A stretch of 64,000 nucleotides of DNA from Lepraria neglecta. Lineage: Eukaryota > Ascomycota > Lecanoromycetes > Lecanorales > Stereocaulaceae. A model generated the notes under the pieces. The model did not search any database, was not told where the DNA came from, and was given only the letters and a program-made list of their open reading frames with translations. Of this stretch, positions 1 to 13,870 are shown in pieces (positions within the stretch are counted from its first letter, which is position 1; each line of letters opens with the position of its first letter). A program made the position numbers and the translations under genes. The DNA lies in assembly GCA_033220425.1 (NCBI GenBank), contig CM065650.1, positions 1,426,001-1,490,000 on the forward strand. Direction: 5' to 3'.

Positions 1-1609
1 AAATATAAGTAATAGTCTCGGCTGAATATTATACTACTAATAACAGGAGTTATAGTAATAGAATATATATTTACTAATATAAATACTATTATATATTCTA
101 TTAACTGAAATAATAAGGGCCTAAATATACTTGGACGGAGCTGGGGCGGAGCTTAGGCCAAGCCGGGGCCAAGCCGCGCCAAGTCGGATTAAGCTAGACC
201 GAGTTAGCTAATACTAGTCTATTAATACGCTAATAACCCTTTGTTTTAATCTACTATTCTCGCTATTTCTTATATCTATATATCCTTTATATCCTAATTA
301 TATTTTATATCTAAGTTTATTAATATCGGCTCCTATCTACTCTATATAATTAGTATAGCTTATAGTAAGAGAATAACGGCTAGAGAGTAGGAGAAGAAGT
401 ATATAGTCTATTAAGTATATATTTCCTTCCCTATTACTTTAAGACTAATAGTATAAACAAGAACTACTATAGAGACTAGGGCGATATATCTAGTAATAGT
501 AATAATATTTAGTAATCTAGTAGTAAACGATAACGAATAAATAATAGATATAATAGTCTAGAGAGGGATATCTACGCGCCTCCGCAAATACAACGTACGG
601 TATCTATACCTATCTATAGTTTATATAGCGCGAAATACCTTAGCTAACTAGTTATAGTTATTATCCTCCTTACTAAATATATATAAGAGGCCTTCTATAT
701 CGCTAGCGCCCTTACCTTCCTCTTAGAACTAGTTATCCCGTAACTCTTACTCTAAAATATTCTCGACCTCCTACTCTCGCTCTATAGTATCCTCGAGCTC
801 CTCTTCCTTAATATATATATTATCCCTCTAGTATATAGAGATACGGCTTCTCTAGGGAAAAATAAATAGTAGGTCTAGCTATATATCAACCAAGGTATAT
901 AAACCTATAATAGATTAGGCCAAGTACTTTATAAAGGCTACTATTATAAGTAGTTTAGATATAGGAGGCTACTCGCTATAGCTAAATATTTACTAGAATA
1001 TACTATTTAGTAAACTAATAGGTAGGATATAGAGAAAGCTGGTTACTAACCTTAGTTAAGTACTAGGTTATAGAGATACCGATATAAAGAAGACCCTAGA
1101 ATAAAAAGAGGCGCGAATTATATATACTTCTACTTCTATAGATACAAGAATTATACTAATACAATATAGCTCTATAACTATATCGGCGACTTTAGAGGAT
1201 ATATAATAGAGAAGGTACGAGAGATAGTTTACTACTATTATAGCTTTAATAAGCAGAGAGATCCCTATAGATTTATAGTAGGCTTATTAAAAGATAATTA
1301 TTTCGCCTATTAGAACGAGATATAGGTTTATATTATCCCCGATACGCGTCTACTACTAACGAATATATACTAGGGTAAAGGTAAAGGCTATTCCGATATT
1401 ATCGTTAAGGTAATTAGCTCTATTTTCTTCGGGAATTAGAAGAATAGCTTCGGTCGAATAAGGTTAACTAAATATATATTTAACCCTATTACTAGGAGGA
1501 CTATTATAACGATTATAATAATAATTAGGTATAGTATTAGAGAATATAAATACGGGGAGAAGAGAATAATTAAGTTCGAGGGACCGGCGGTAGATAGTAA
1601 GTAGGATAA
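1..1609. other. Unidentified RIP-degraded sequence, left part
   Basis: AT-rich sequence with hardly any CA or TG dinucleotides, dense in stops in all frames. Stretches around 900-1600 look like eroded coding sequence, but I recognise no domain. A GC-richer spot at about 120-215 contains short repeats of the type GGCCAAGCC. The GATAA before 1610 recurs after 14380, so this DNA continues at 14386 and was split by retroelement A1. Nothing here can be called a gene. Confidence 0.6.
57..102. repeat. AT-rich inverted repeat, 13-bp arms
   Basis: The arm at 57-69 is the exact reverse complement of 90-102 around a 20-nt loop. All-AT composition makes a chance hairpin possible, and I assign it no function. 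Confidence 0.5.
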
Positions 1610-2118
1610 TATTTCGATCAGGAAATATAATTAGGGATACGCTTATGGAGCGTAGCGCCCGTCATGGTTCGAGTCGACGAGTCGGTATCCGACTCGGATA
1701 GACCCTGAAGGCTTGGTATATTAAGCGATAAGCGCAGTGGTCGTAACGAGCGTAGATACGATTAGTACGATTAGTGCGATTAGGAAGGCTTGGTATATTA
1801 AGCGATAAGCGCAGTGGTCGCAATAAGCGTAGATACGATTAGTGCGATTAGTACGATCAAGAATACTTAGTATAGATTTCGTATATCTATATATACGGAG
1901 TACTACTTACTACTTAGAGATCGTGCTTAACTTACTATTCAATTATTTACTATATAGGATAGATCTCTTAGGCTAGGCACTAAATATATATTACCTAATT
2001 ATATACTAGACCCGCTTAGCACTACTAAAGCCTACTTTATACTCTTATCTAGTTATACCTCTATCCCTATTAAGAATTAATCTATATATAATATATAGTA
2101 CGTAACGTATTCGTAATA
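1610..2118 (+). repeat. LTR of A1 (5')
   Basis: Matches the other family-A LTRs end to end; better kept copies show that the LTR begins TGTTACGA and ends TCGTAACA. It contains two tandem units of about 77 bp (from about 1708 and 1785) that vary in number between copies. Confidence 0.93.
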
Positions 2119-2229
2119 CTTTAAGTACCCTTAAGGATAAGTACTATACTAAGAGACTCTAGGGTATCTACTCTAAGCTCCTTAGGAGGAGGAAGCGGAT
2201 AATAACGCCTAACTATTAACGAAGGACTT

Positions 2230-5200
2230 AGTAGATATATTAAGATAGCCTAGCCCGACTTATACCTATATAATAATATTCTACCTTCGCTATTACTTAC
2301 TTATATAGAAGAGTCTAAAAGTAGGTTAATCCGTTCCTAAAGAAGTATATAGAAGATAATAATAAAGACGGCGAAATCAAATAATAGATAGAGAGTATAG
2401 CTATATTTAGACTCGAAATCTACTATATATTCGGTCCGTTGAACGAAGTTAATATAGTAATATAAACTATCTAGTATATAACCTAGAGGAAATCTATATT
2501 AGAGTACTCGACTTAATTTTAGTAATATATAATAAAGACTAACTAGGACGATAATATATTAATAACTATATACCGAAGAGGTCTTAAGGATAATATTAAA
2601 GACGAGCTTATAAGGTTAGAGATTATTATTAATACCCTTAATAAACTAATTAAAGAAGTAATTAAAATTAATAATAAGCTATTTAAAAGGACTATAGAGA
2701 AGAGGTATAACGAAGGAGTCGGCGGAATAGAATACTTAAGTTTTTTCGCTAAATCAAGGAGCTATTACCTAGGATATAAAGAATATAACCCCTACGGGTA
2801 TATACCTATAGAACTGGACTTTATAGAGAAGAAAGGTAAATAGGCCTTTAGAGGGCTAGCTAGGGACAAGAAGTAGTAAGGGGGTAATAAGAAAATACTA
2901 AAGTATTATAGCTATAGTAAACCGGGCTACTTCGCTAGAGACTATAAGTCGAAAAATATAGTATATCAACCGTAGCTAAATATACTAGAGAAAGTATATA
3001 TCTAGGATAATATAGACGGCACGCCTAAGGAGATTCTACTAGTATAGGATAAAGTTAAAGAAGACGTTAGTTCCTAGTATAATAGGATAATATAAGAAGA
3101 ACTTAATAAAGAATCTAAAAACGGCGATAACGACTTTATAAGGAAGTTTAATATATATTTTAGGGAATAATATAGGAATAACCTAAATACTAAAGACGGT
3201 AGTAAGGCTTAAGAAGAAAAGTCTAAGTAGGATTAGGAAGAAAGCAAAATAGATCTAGAGTAGAAAGAAGCCCTTAGTACGTTAGAAGCTAAGTAGGAAG
3301 AAATACGACTATCAAGAAGGATAATACCTAAAACTACTACGTCTAAGGAAGAAGAAGAAAGCTCTAAGGAATACGTATAGCTAGACTATCGAATAGATCG
3401 GAATTACCGAGGTTACAAGAGTATACTATAGGAAGAATATATATCGCTTTACTACGTATAGTATAGTACGCCGAGGAATATAGCTAAGGGGCTAGTAAGA
3501 ATACTACCCTACGGATATAGCTATTACTACGAATATAAGGAAAACGGATATCTATAGTACCTCGCGATGAAAAGAATATACTAATACTTCCTAGGACGCG
3601 ACAAGGAATAGTTAAAGAGAGTTATTTACGAATTAAATAATAACCTAAGTACTAGAGAATACTATTTAATAGAATAGTACGCCTATCTATATAATAACTA
3701 CGAGAAGTATATATAGTTAAAGTTAAAGGTAGGGTTCCTACTCGTATAAGCGGGAAAAGAGTAATCCTTTATAGTAGGGGTAGCTATAAGGAGATTAATA
3801 TATTAACCTCTAAATAATATCTATATTCCGCGCAATACGATATATATATAAAGATATCGGTAATTGTTAACGGATAGCGAACCGTTGCGATAATAGACTC
3901 TAGAGCTACTAGAAACTTTATCTTACGAGACTTAGTATAAATAACTAGAATACTAACTCGAAAGAAGTTATAGTAGTATAACCTCTAGATAGCCGACGGG
4001 TTAATACTATTAATAGGAAAGGTAGACGAAGAGATACTTTCGTTACCTATTATAATTCAGCGCTACTATAAGGAGATTACCTTTAACTTTATTAGGATAG
4101 CTACTTATTATATAATTTTAGGAATATCTTAGTTAAAGAAGTATAATCTAATAATCGATTAGGCTCGAGGAGTACTTAAGATAGATTAATCTAGTAATAT
4201 TACTAGGATTATACCTACGTATTAGTAGCGTTTAATAGTAGATAAGAAGTTGAACCGAAGACCAGTCAAGGTATATATTACCTTAGCTTCGTATAAGAAC
4301 GGTACTAAAAGGTAGTCTAACTCTATAGTTACTAGTAAAGGTTAGCGGGATAATAAAGTAAGAGTTAGAAGAGGAACTAATATACCCTCTATCCCTTAGG
4401 AATATAGTAAGTAGATATACTTATTCGAGGAAGAGACGAATATAGAAGTATTATCTAGGTACTAGCTATAGGATTATAAGATCGAATTTAAACCTAGTAA
4501 ATAGCTAATATTTAGACCTATTTATATATTATTAGAAAAGGAACTTAAGGTACTTCGCGGGTATATTAATAAGAATCTTAAAAAGGGATTTATTCGGGAA
4601 TCTAAATTACTAGTAGGTTACCTAATCCTCTTTATACTAAAGAAGGATAGAAGCTTAAGACTATACGTCGACTATCGAAAGTTAAACGATATTACTATTA
4701 AAAATAGATATCTATTACCGAATATAGGAGAGCTATAGGATCGGCTTAGTAAAGCAAAGATATTTACTAAACTGGATCTTAGAGGTATATATAACTTAAT
4801 TCGGATAAAAGAAGGCGAAGAATAGAAAACTACCTTCCGAATAAGATATAGCTATTATAAGTATTTAGTAATACCGTTTAGACTTACTAACGTACTAGTA
4901 ACCTACTAAGTACTTATTAATAATATTATACGAGTATACTTAGATCGAATAGTAATAGCGTACCTTGATAATATACTAATTTATTCTAAGAATAAGAAAG
5001 AGTATATCGAGTATATATAGGATATCCTTAGATACCTATTATAAGTAAAACTTCTTCTTAAACTAGAAAAGTACGAATTTTATTAAGAATCGATAGAATT
5101 TCTAGGATTTATAGTTAGTATAAAAGGTATTAGTATAAGCCTAGAAAAGATTAAGGCTATCGCTAAATAGCCTATACTATAGGATATTAAAGTAGTATAA

Positions 5201-5779
5201 AGTTTTTTAGGATTTGCTAACTTTAATAGGAAGTTTATCGAGGGCTACTTAAAGAAAGTACTACCTCTAACGGATATTATAAAAAAGGATATTAGATTTA
5301 TATAGGGAAAAGACTAATAGAAATTATTCGATATATTAAAGAAAGTATATACGGATCTACTAGTACTCTATACCTTTTAGGCTAACGAATCGGCCCGTAT
5401 TAAAATAGATACCTCGGATCTTATAATTAGAGTATACCTATATTAAATAAAAGACTAAAAGTAGTATCTAGTTATCTACTATTTAAGGAAGATATTAGTA
5501 GTAGAATAGAACTATAATATACACGACAAGGAACTACTTGCCGTAGTTTATATACTTTAGAACTAGCGAGTATATACGGAGAGCTACTCGGATCTAACTA
5601 TCTTTATAGATTATAAGAATCTTCTTAACTTTATAATAATAAAGGAGCTAAATAGAAGATAAGTTCGATAGTTAGAACTATTAGGTTAATATAAATTTAA
5701 GATAATCTATACCCTAGGAAAGGATAATAGTCGAGTAGATGCCCTTAGTAGGCGATTAGACTATATAGAAGAGAAGAAT
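2230..5779 (+). pseudogene. gag-pol fossil of A1, 5' part
   Basis: Remnant of the Gag-Pol reading frames. Recognisable parts in order are a Gag region ending in a CCHC zinc knuckle at about 2904-2950, an aspartic protease with its DSG-type active site near 3894-3910, a reverse transcriptase at about 4480-5110 with its catalytic box near 4958-4990, and RNase H at about 5380-5740. It is cut off by C1, and the integrase continues at 11849. Broken throughout. Confidence 0.88.
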
Positions 5780-5784
5780 ATTAT

Positions 5785-5987
5785 TGTTACAGCTTGGCCT
5801 TTACTTACTAGTTGTGCCGATACGCGTAGTATAGAGTATAGTTATCGAACGTTCGATAACCGCTTATAGCTAGCGGCTTGGCGCGTCTCCAAGACGCGCA
5901 GGCTTTATATATCTATCTTCTCTCCTTAGATATATTCTCCTAGTTATATTACACCCCTATCGACTCGCTCTAGGCAGGCCCCTAATA
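5785..5987 (+). repeat. LTR of C1 (5')
   Basis: Family-C LTR, TG-start and CA-end form in better kept copies (TGTCACGG to CCCCTGACA). It contains a palindromic TCGAACGTTCGA core and ends at the C1 internal leader. It pairs with 11641-11843. Confidence 0.93.
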
Positions 5988-6329
5988 TTAGAATATATCT
6001 TATCTTACCCCTACCCTCGTGAGTTTATTAGCGAGGTAAAATAAACGGTAAAGCTCGTAGCTAGTTAGCGAGTTAAAACAAGTGTCGAGGAACCCCTTTT
6101 AGTATCCGATCTAGATTAGTACTATATTATACCGTTAATACGTTAACGAAGGCTCTATTATATAAGCAAGCTCCTAGCGAGCGACCCCGAACCCTAGAAG
6201 TATCAGGTTAATACATTCTAAAGAGATCCGGCGCGATCTATAATATCTAACCCCAACGATACTATCCTAGGACAATATATTTTCAATATATTCACCCTCT
6301 CCTATACCTTATAGGTACCTTAGTCTTCG

Positions 6330-9300
6330 TCCCTCTACCTTAACCCTATCTCTAACCCCTATCCTATTATAGTAAGAAGTAGCGATCTTAATATAACCTC
6401 CTACGAAAAACGCGAGGACGTCCTCCGGCGAGCAGAAGCCCGTCAATATACCTCCTTCCTCCTACTAGATAATACTATAGATACTTAGAACGCTGCTATC
6501 GTATTAGATATCCGAAATATACCTTAGTTATAGTATTAGGTATCTAAGGAGCCAGCTACTATAATATTAGTCCTAATTAAGCTCCGCTAGGAACGAGACG
6601 TAGCGTTATCCTATATTAAAGAGTAGGATATAATAGCCGCCAGAAATAACGAAGCTATAGAAGCAGCGCAAGAAGCGCAGGCTTAGAGGCGAACTATCTA
6701 GGATAAATACCGAACTCTTAGATAAAGGAACTCCCAACTAGAAACCGAAGTCGGACGCCTAGAGGAGCAGGTTACTATATTAGAAGAAGGTATACCTCCG
6801 CGCTAAATAACCCCTAGCTCTACTATCGGTAGTAACAAGTAGCGTACCGCCAAAATATTAGACCCTCTACTATTCTGCTAGCTAGATAGCGATATTACCT
6901 TAGAGGACTAGATATAACGTATCCGGGATAAGTTAATAGTGAATAAAGACCACTTTGAGGATGATACTACTAGAACTATCTATATCATCTCTCGTACTAG
7001 AGGTATTACTACTAAGTAGATATACTCCTACTATACTAAAGACCCTAATTACTTCGCTACCCCCGATAAGGTACTAAGTATACTCTAAGATATAATAGGT
7101 AACTCTAATAAGCGGTCGGATATATATCGAGAGTTTAAGGTACTTAAAATAAAGGTGACCGAAACCTTCGCCGTATTCCTACCAAAATTCTATAAGTATA
7201 CTACTTACTTGAAACTTAACGAAGTAATTATAGTTAAGGAGTTAACTAAGAAGGTAACGCCTCGCCTTTAATAAGCTATTACTACTAATACTATAGAGTT
7301 TAATATAATTAAGGGACTTGGAGACTACTACTAACGGGTAGACAATTAGTTATATAATATAGACTCTACCTATAAGCGTAAGAAGGAGTTAGTTAAACGC
7401 GTAATAGCCCCGCCTACCAGTTCTTCAAAAGTACCCTGAGTTACTACGTATACGCCTCCGATAAAGCGTCTATCGGTCGAACCAGCCGTTATTATCGCCC
7501 CTAGACGTACTATCTCCCCGAAACTACCCTCCGGTAACTATTATAACTATAGTAAAGAAGGCTACTAGGCCAAGGACTACCCTATTCTAAAGAAAGAGGG
7601 AATCTAGAAAATCGCTACTAATAGTAAGGACTCGACGAGCTCTAAGGATAAGCTTAGAGCTAGCGGAAATAAGGTAAATAGGTCCAAGGTTTCGGAAAAC
7701 TAGATATCCTTAGGGAAGTCGCCCCTAAAGATCTACTATTCTTATTATTAGTAGATATCTATAATCTATATAGAAGAAGATTATTTATATATCCTATTAT
7801 ATTACTTACTTAAGGAAAAGAATACTAATCTAAAGCCCTTACTAATACTAGTACTACTATCTATTTATTTATTAATAAAAAAGAAGCGTAACTCCTATCC
7901 GATTACCTCGACATCATTTCTATACCTCTCGCTAAACCGCGCTACCTCTATAGTTATAACGGCAAGATACGAAAGACACCCGTTACCTATACTATTTACC
8001 CTTCTATAAAGGTCTATAACTATCTCGAGTCAACTATATCTATACTTATTACTAATCTAGGTAATTACTATATTATCCTCGGTAAGCTATAGATGAATAA
8101 GTATAAGGTCCTACTCGATATGGCGCATAACTATATTATTTTCTTACCTAGTCGCTGTAACTATACCGGAGCTCCTTAGGCTCGCCTAAAGGCTTCGAAG
8201 GAACCTCTACTACTACTACTACCGCTACTACTACCTGAAGAAAGTAAGGCACTTAATATTACGGAGATTAGCGCTATCGTATTCTATATATATATAAGGA
8301 AGCAAAAGAAGTATAACGTCTAATACTTCTCTATAACAATGGCTAAGATAGAGAAGGCTATCTAGGTTAGATCTATACTAGACTAGATCTATAAGGTATC
8401 GGAAGCAACTAAGGGGACAATCAAGTAGAAGCTTCCCAAGGAATACTATAATCTTATTAATATCTTTAACCGGAGTAAAGTAAAGGAACTCCTACTATAT
8501 CGGTTATACGATTATAAGATTAAATTGGAAGCTGGAAAGAAGCTACCTTAGAGTCGCTTATACCCGATATCTAGATTCAAGCTCTAAAAGGTAAAGGAAT
8601 ACTTAGACGATAACCTTAAGAAGGGTTTTATCTTACCTAGTACGGCTCCCTATATATTACTAGTCCTTTTCGTTCAAAAGCATAATAGAAGTCTCCGTTT
8701 CTATATCGACTATCGGAAACTCAATACTATTACAATCTAGAATCGCTATCCTATACCGCTTATCGAGGAAACGCTCGCTTATATTATTAGATATAAATAT
8801 CTTACGAAGCTCGACATCATTACCGTATTCAATAAGCTTCGTATATATCTAGACAGCGAAGATCTCACAACGTTCACTACCTCCTTCGGGGCGTTCAAAT
8901 ACTATGTCCTACTATTTGGCCTGACCAATAGACCTACGTCCTTCTAGTACTATATAAATAATACCCTCTTCGAATACCTAAACGACTTCTACCAGGTCTA
9001 TCTAGATAATATCCTAATCTATAGCAAGATAGAAAAGGAGTATAAGTAGTAGGTACAAAAGATCTTACTGAAGCTTCGGGAGGCGGGATTACAGGTTAAT
9101 ATTAAGAAATACGAATTCTATATCCAAGAAACAACCTTCCTCGGACTAATCGTATTAATAGAAGGTCTATATATAGACCCTTCTAAAGTAGAGGCTATCG
9201 TTAACTAGGAACCCCTAACTCGTCTAAAGGAGGTATAAGCATTCGTTAGTTTCTATAACTTCTACCGCCGGTTTATCAAGGACTTCTCGAAAATAGTTAG

Positions 9301-11625
9301 ACCCTTAGTATCGCTTACTAAGAAGGATTATCTATTCTAGTAGTCTAAAGTATATTAAGTAGCCTTCGAGCGTCTCAAAAGTACGGTTACTAGTACCCTA
9401 GTACTTCGGTATTACGATAGATCGCGACCAGTAGTGCTAGAGATAGATTCGTCCGATTACGTTAATAGTAGTATCTTATCCCAAGCGGACGATAACGGAG
9501 TCCTCTATCCGGTTATATTCTATAGTAAGAACCTACTACCTATAGAGTATAACTATAAGATCTATAATAAGGAGCTACTTGTAATCGTCCGCTACCTAGA
9601 ATACTAGCGTCCTAAATTAGAATTAACCGATATTCCTATCCAAATATTTACCGATTATAAGAGCCTCGAATATTTTATATAGATAAAGGAGCTAACGCGC
9701 CGTCAGGCTCGATAGGTAGAGAAATTAGCTAATTTCAACTTCAAAATTATATACCGGAGTAGCAAATCCAATGGCAAAGTAGACGCCTTAACGTGTATAC
9801 CAAACTTAGTTCCTGCTAATGGATAGGATGAGCGTCAAAAGTATCAATACCGTACTCTACTATCTCTAGAGTATTTTCAGAAGTATGGCGCTAAACCCGA
9901 TTCGATTTCACAGGCCCGTTTTAGCGCAGGCCTGCGAAATCGATAGCCAATCGATTCATAGGAGCTAAACTCTAAATCGACTAGCGCGCGGTTCTCTAGG
10001 GACAGAGAATCTAAAAGGGGGGTAGCGGCAGCGACATCATATTAGACGAATAGATCAACGCGCTAACTAATTAGGATTTACCCCTATACGCAAGGGTAGC
10101 GCTGGTAAACAAGGAGGATAACGACTATAGGCGGATCCGTAATACCCTCGAGAAGGATCCGTCCCGGATATTCGAAACAATCAATTTACGTCATTGCTCT
10201 AGCTATAATAACATACTCTTCTACAAGGATTGTCTTTGGGTTCTAGTAATAGCTGAGCTCCGCACGGATATAATTAAGGAAAGCTATAACTAACCCGTAT
10301 ATAGCTATCCCGGTAGAGATAGGACGCTTGAGTTAGTAAAGAGATAGTTCTACTGGCGTAGTATAAAAGATGAGATCTCTCGCTATATCTGTAATTACTA
10401 TATCTGTCAACGAAGCAAGGCCCCTCGAGACTAATACAATGGGCTACTATAGGCTTTACCGGTGCCGGAACAACGCTGGCAAGATATCTCTATAGACTTT
10501 ATCACTGGACTTCCCGTCTCGGAAGGGTTCAATACTATATACGCTATCGTGGATCGGCTTTCTAAGGAGTGCTACTACGCTCTATACATCGTGACAGACC
10601 GAGGTATATCTGCGGAAGCCACGGCCGACATCCTGATGAGATATATCTTTCGCTCGCATAGTCTCCCAGAGTTAATTATTTCCGATCGAGGGCTATAGTT
10701 CGTATTATTAGTATAGAAGGCACTATATTAGCAGCTGAAGATCGATATCAAGCTATCTACAGCATTCTATCCGGAAACTGACGGTTAGACGGAACGGGCT
10801 AATCAAGACGTCGAGCGTTACCTGAGAACGTACTATACGTATATACAAGATAATTGGGTCCGACTCCTTCCTATAGCCGAATTCGCGGATAATAACTCTA
10901 TTACTAGTACTACGGGAGTAACTCCATTCTTTACTAACAAGGGTTTCTACCTGCAGATATCTTTCTCTCTACCTATAGACGCTAGATCTACGGCTTATAA
11001 GCGTATCTAGTATACTAAGGCGAACGACATTGCTAATTATATAACGAGAGTCCTTAACTTTATAACCAAATAATCTATCGTGAGCTATAGGAGAATAGCA
11101 GATCAAGCTAATAGGAAGAGGTCTAATATTATATACGACGAAGGAGATATAGTATTCCTATCTAGTTAGAATATAAGTATAGAACGTCCGAGTAAGAAAC
11201 TGGATGACAAGATACTAGGACCGTTTAGGGTATTAGATAAAGTTGGATCATCCTACCGCCTAGAACTCCTAGCAAGTATATAAATATATAACGTCTTCTA
11301 CTCTAGTCTACTACGAAAAGCGGCTACGGACCCTCTATCTAGTTAGTAAACAGAGCCGCCAAGACCTATTATAGTAGACGGCTAGGAGGAGTAGGAGATC
11401 GACGACATCTTGGATACTCGACTATTCGGGCGTAATCGATATCTATAGTTCAGGGTCCGGTAGAAGAACGAGTAGTAACCGGACCGCTAATAGTATTATA
11501 CGGACGGCGACGAATTTAGTAACGCTTAAGATATAGTCGACGACTTCTATACGCGCTATCCAAACAAGCCTAGAAGTTCGAATCCGCTATAGTCGTCTAG
11601 CCTTACGTATTAGAGACGATACTTA
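6330..11625 (+). pseudogene. gag-pol fossil of C1
   Basis: Gag at about 6380-7600 with a CCHC knuckle at 7536-7585; protease about 7790-8160; RT about 8440-9150; RNase H about 9380-9830; integrase about 10180-11080; chromodomain about 11390-11620. The best preserved piece is an open 78-codon tract at 10462-10698 covering the start of the integrase catalytic core (IDFITGLP and IVDRLSK are typical of Ty3/gypsy integrases). Elsewhere the frame is broken many times, so this tract is not a gene of its own. Confidence 0.88.
9883..9991. mobile_element. Small GC-rich insert in C1 (109 bp)
   Basis: C2, C3 and truncated C4 read straight through this point, but C1 carries 109 extra bases. The insert is far less AT-rich than its surroundings and contains an imperfect inverted repeat (CGATTTCACAGGCCC against GGCCTGCGAAATCG). 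It could be a miniature transposon, but I see no clear terminal repeats or target duplication. It shares the string GGCCCGTTTT with the left arm of the TIR element at 43137. Confidence 0.55.
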
Positions 11626-11640
11626 CTTGAGGGGGGGTAG

Positions 11641-11843
11641 TGTCACAGCTTGGCCTTTGCTTACTAGTTATACCGATACGCGTAGTATAGAGTATAGTTA
11701 TCGAACGTTCGATAACCGCTTATAGCTAGCGGCTTGGCGCGTCTCCAAGACGCGCAGGCTTTATATATCTATCTTCTCTCCTTAGATATATTCTCCTAGT
11801 TATATTACACCCCTATCGACTCGCTCTAGGTAGGCCTCTAATA
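11641..11843 (+). repeat. LTR of C1 (3')
   Basis: Same 203-bp sequence as the 5' LTR with few differences. It is preceded by a G-rich polypurine tract at about 11630-11639 and followed by the ATTAT duplication. Confidence 0.93.
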
Positions 11844-11848
11844 ATTAT

Positions 11849-13330
11849 AGAGCGACTAATCCTAAAGAAAGAAGCGGACGGATTATTAGTACTATACTAG
11901 GTATTAGCTATAACCCTTCGTATAACGGGACCTAATATAACTAATAGGATTATAAAGGTCTACGAAGATAATATATTTATAATAACCCTAAGGAAGGATT
12001 AGCTAGATACTATATTACTTAAATACTAGGAGAGGACTTATCTACCTAAATAATACGTTAAGGAAGTAATTAGGGATTACTACGACGACCCTTTATAAGG
12101 TTACCTAGGAGTAGCTAAGACTATAGAACTCCTAGGACGAGGATACGCAGCGCCAAGACTTCGGACGTATATTAAATAATATATTAAAAAATATATCTAG
12201 TACTAGTAGAACAAGGCGGTATAATACGCCAAGTATAGATAAATATAGTTTACTCCCGTACTAGAATTACTATAGGATAATATTATAATAGACTTTATAG
12301 TTAAACTACTACCTTCGAAAGATCCGGCTATATAGGATACCTTCGACTCAATTATAGTTATTATAGATAAACTTACGAAGTATATAATTATAATACCTTT
12401 TAAGGAGATATATAAGGTAGATTAGTTAGCCTTTATACTACTCGATAAGTTAATAAGGGATTATAGTATACTAAAGTCGATAATATCCGATAGAGATAAG
12501 TTATTTACTTCTAACTACTAGAAAACGCTTATAGTAGTAATTAGAACTAAACTTCGGATATTAATAGTATATTACCTATAGACTAATAGATAAATAGAAT
12601 ATATAAACTAGATAATAGAAGTATATTTAAGATATTATATAAACTAGAAGTAGGATAACTAGATTTTACTACTTCTAATAGTATAACTAGTATATAATAA
12701 CAAGCGGTTAGATATAACCGGACTAACCCTATTCTTTACTAACTATAGAAAGAATATAAATATATTTCTATAACTAAGGGAGGGACCTAATATAGAAAGA
12801 GCCTTAGTTAAGATAGAAGAGCTAAAGAATTTATATAAGGATATATAAAGGTCTATTAAGAGCTCTAATAAGAAGTTAAAGGAATAGATTAATAAGAAAA
12901 GAAAGAATATTCCTTAGCTAAAAGAGAGGGATAAAGTATACCTCCTAATAAAAAAATATAAGGACGACGAGACTAAGTAAGAAACTAGATTATATTAAGG
13001 TTAGACTATTCTTAATTAAACGGTTAAAAGGACTAGTTAACTATAAACTCTAACTACTATCTAATACTAAAGTATATCCGGTATTCTATATCTTACTCTT
13101 AGAGCTAGCGGACTCTAATATATCTCTCTAAGAAATATTTTACTATAATATTAAGGAAGAAATAGAGTTTAAGGTTAAGAGGATTCTAAATTAAGTTAAT
13201 TAGAAATATCTAGTTAAATAGAAAGGGTACGACGATACCGAAAATACCTAGGAACCCCTTAAGAACCTCCGGAACTACTAGAGCCTTCTATAGAAGTTCC
13301 GGGAATAATCGAGAAGGAGGACTAATCGGT
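11849..13330 (+). pseudogene. pol fossil of A1, 3' part (integrase, chromodomain)
   Basis: Continuation of A1 after C1. It holds the zinc-binding part of integrase at about 12060-12250, the catalytic core from about 12270 to 12700, and a chromodomain at about 13160-13310, recognisable by its aromatic and KGYDD-type core. In chromoviruses this domain steers integration towards heterochromatin. Broken many times. Confidence 0.85.
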
Positions 13331-13339
13331 TCCGGCTAG

Positions 13340-13850
13340 AAAGCTAAATTATTCGGACGAGACGTTAAATATCTAATTATTAGGAATATTTAGGATAGAC
13401 CGCTAGTCTTCTTCTAACTCCTTAATATTCTATATCTCTTAGTCTATAATCTTCCGCTTTTTATTTTCAAGATATTTATACTATATCTAAAGGCGCGTCA
13501 GCGTAGTCTAAAGATATATAGATTCCTCTATTAATTTTCGTATATAATTCTTAAGCTCTTTACGCGTATTTTTTAACTATAACTATACTTCCTTTCGTTC
13601 CGTCTTAATATAATGTATTTCGAGGGGCGATACTATAAGGTCGTATTTCCTACCGCTGCCTATATAGTTAGAATACCTATCGGACCCTATACCTATTAGG
13701 TACTATTTATCGCTAGTAATATATCAGGAGTATAGCCGTATAACAACTTCGTTTAGCTTACTAGCTGACACCGTTCGGCGGACGGTCGATTTATCTAAAT
13801 ATTTAGTATATCGGGGTAGTATAAAGGATAGATAGTTTCTTAGGACGAGA
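13340..13850 (-). pseudogene. Antisense coding-looking tract in A1
   Basis: Between chromodomain and 3' LTR, on the strand opposite gag-pol, one frame keeps a coding character, with charged and probably helical stretches rich in Glu, Arg and Lys. The same frame is seen in A2, A3 and A4, clearest in A4. Broken in this copy. I recognise no named domain. It could be a real extra gene of the family or a relic of coding potential. Confidence 0.5.
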
Positions 13851-13870
13851 AATCTAGGAGAGGGAGCTAA

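Larger units (their letters stand above)
5785..11843 (+). mobile_element. Ty3/gypsy chromovirus C, copy C1
   Basis: Complete-looking LTR retrotransposon inserted in A1 between RNase H and integrase, with target duplication ATTAT (5780-5784 and 11844-11848) and two 203-bp LTRs. The order is gag with zinc knuckle, protease, RT, RNase H, integrase, chromodomain, which makes it a chromovirus distinct from family A. It is about 110 bp longer than C2 and C3 inside because of a small insert at 9883-9991. Broken by many RIP-type changes, though some tracts stay open. Confidence 0.95.
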
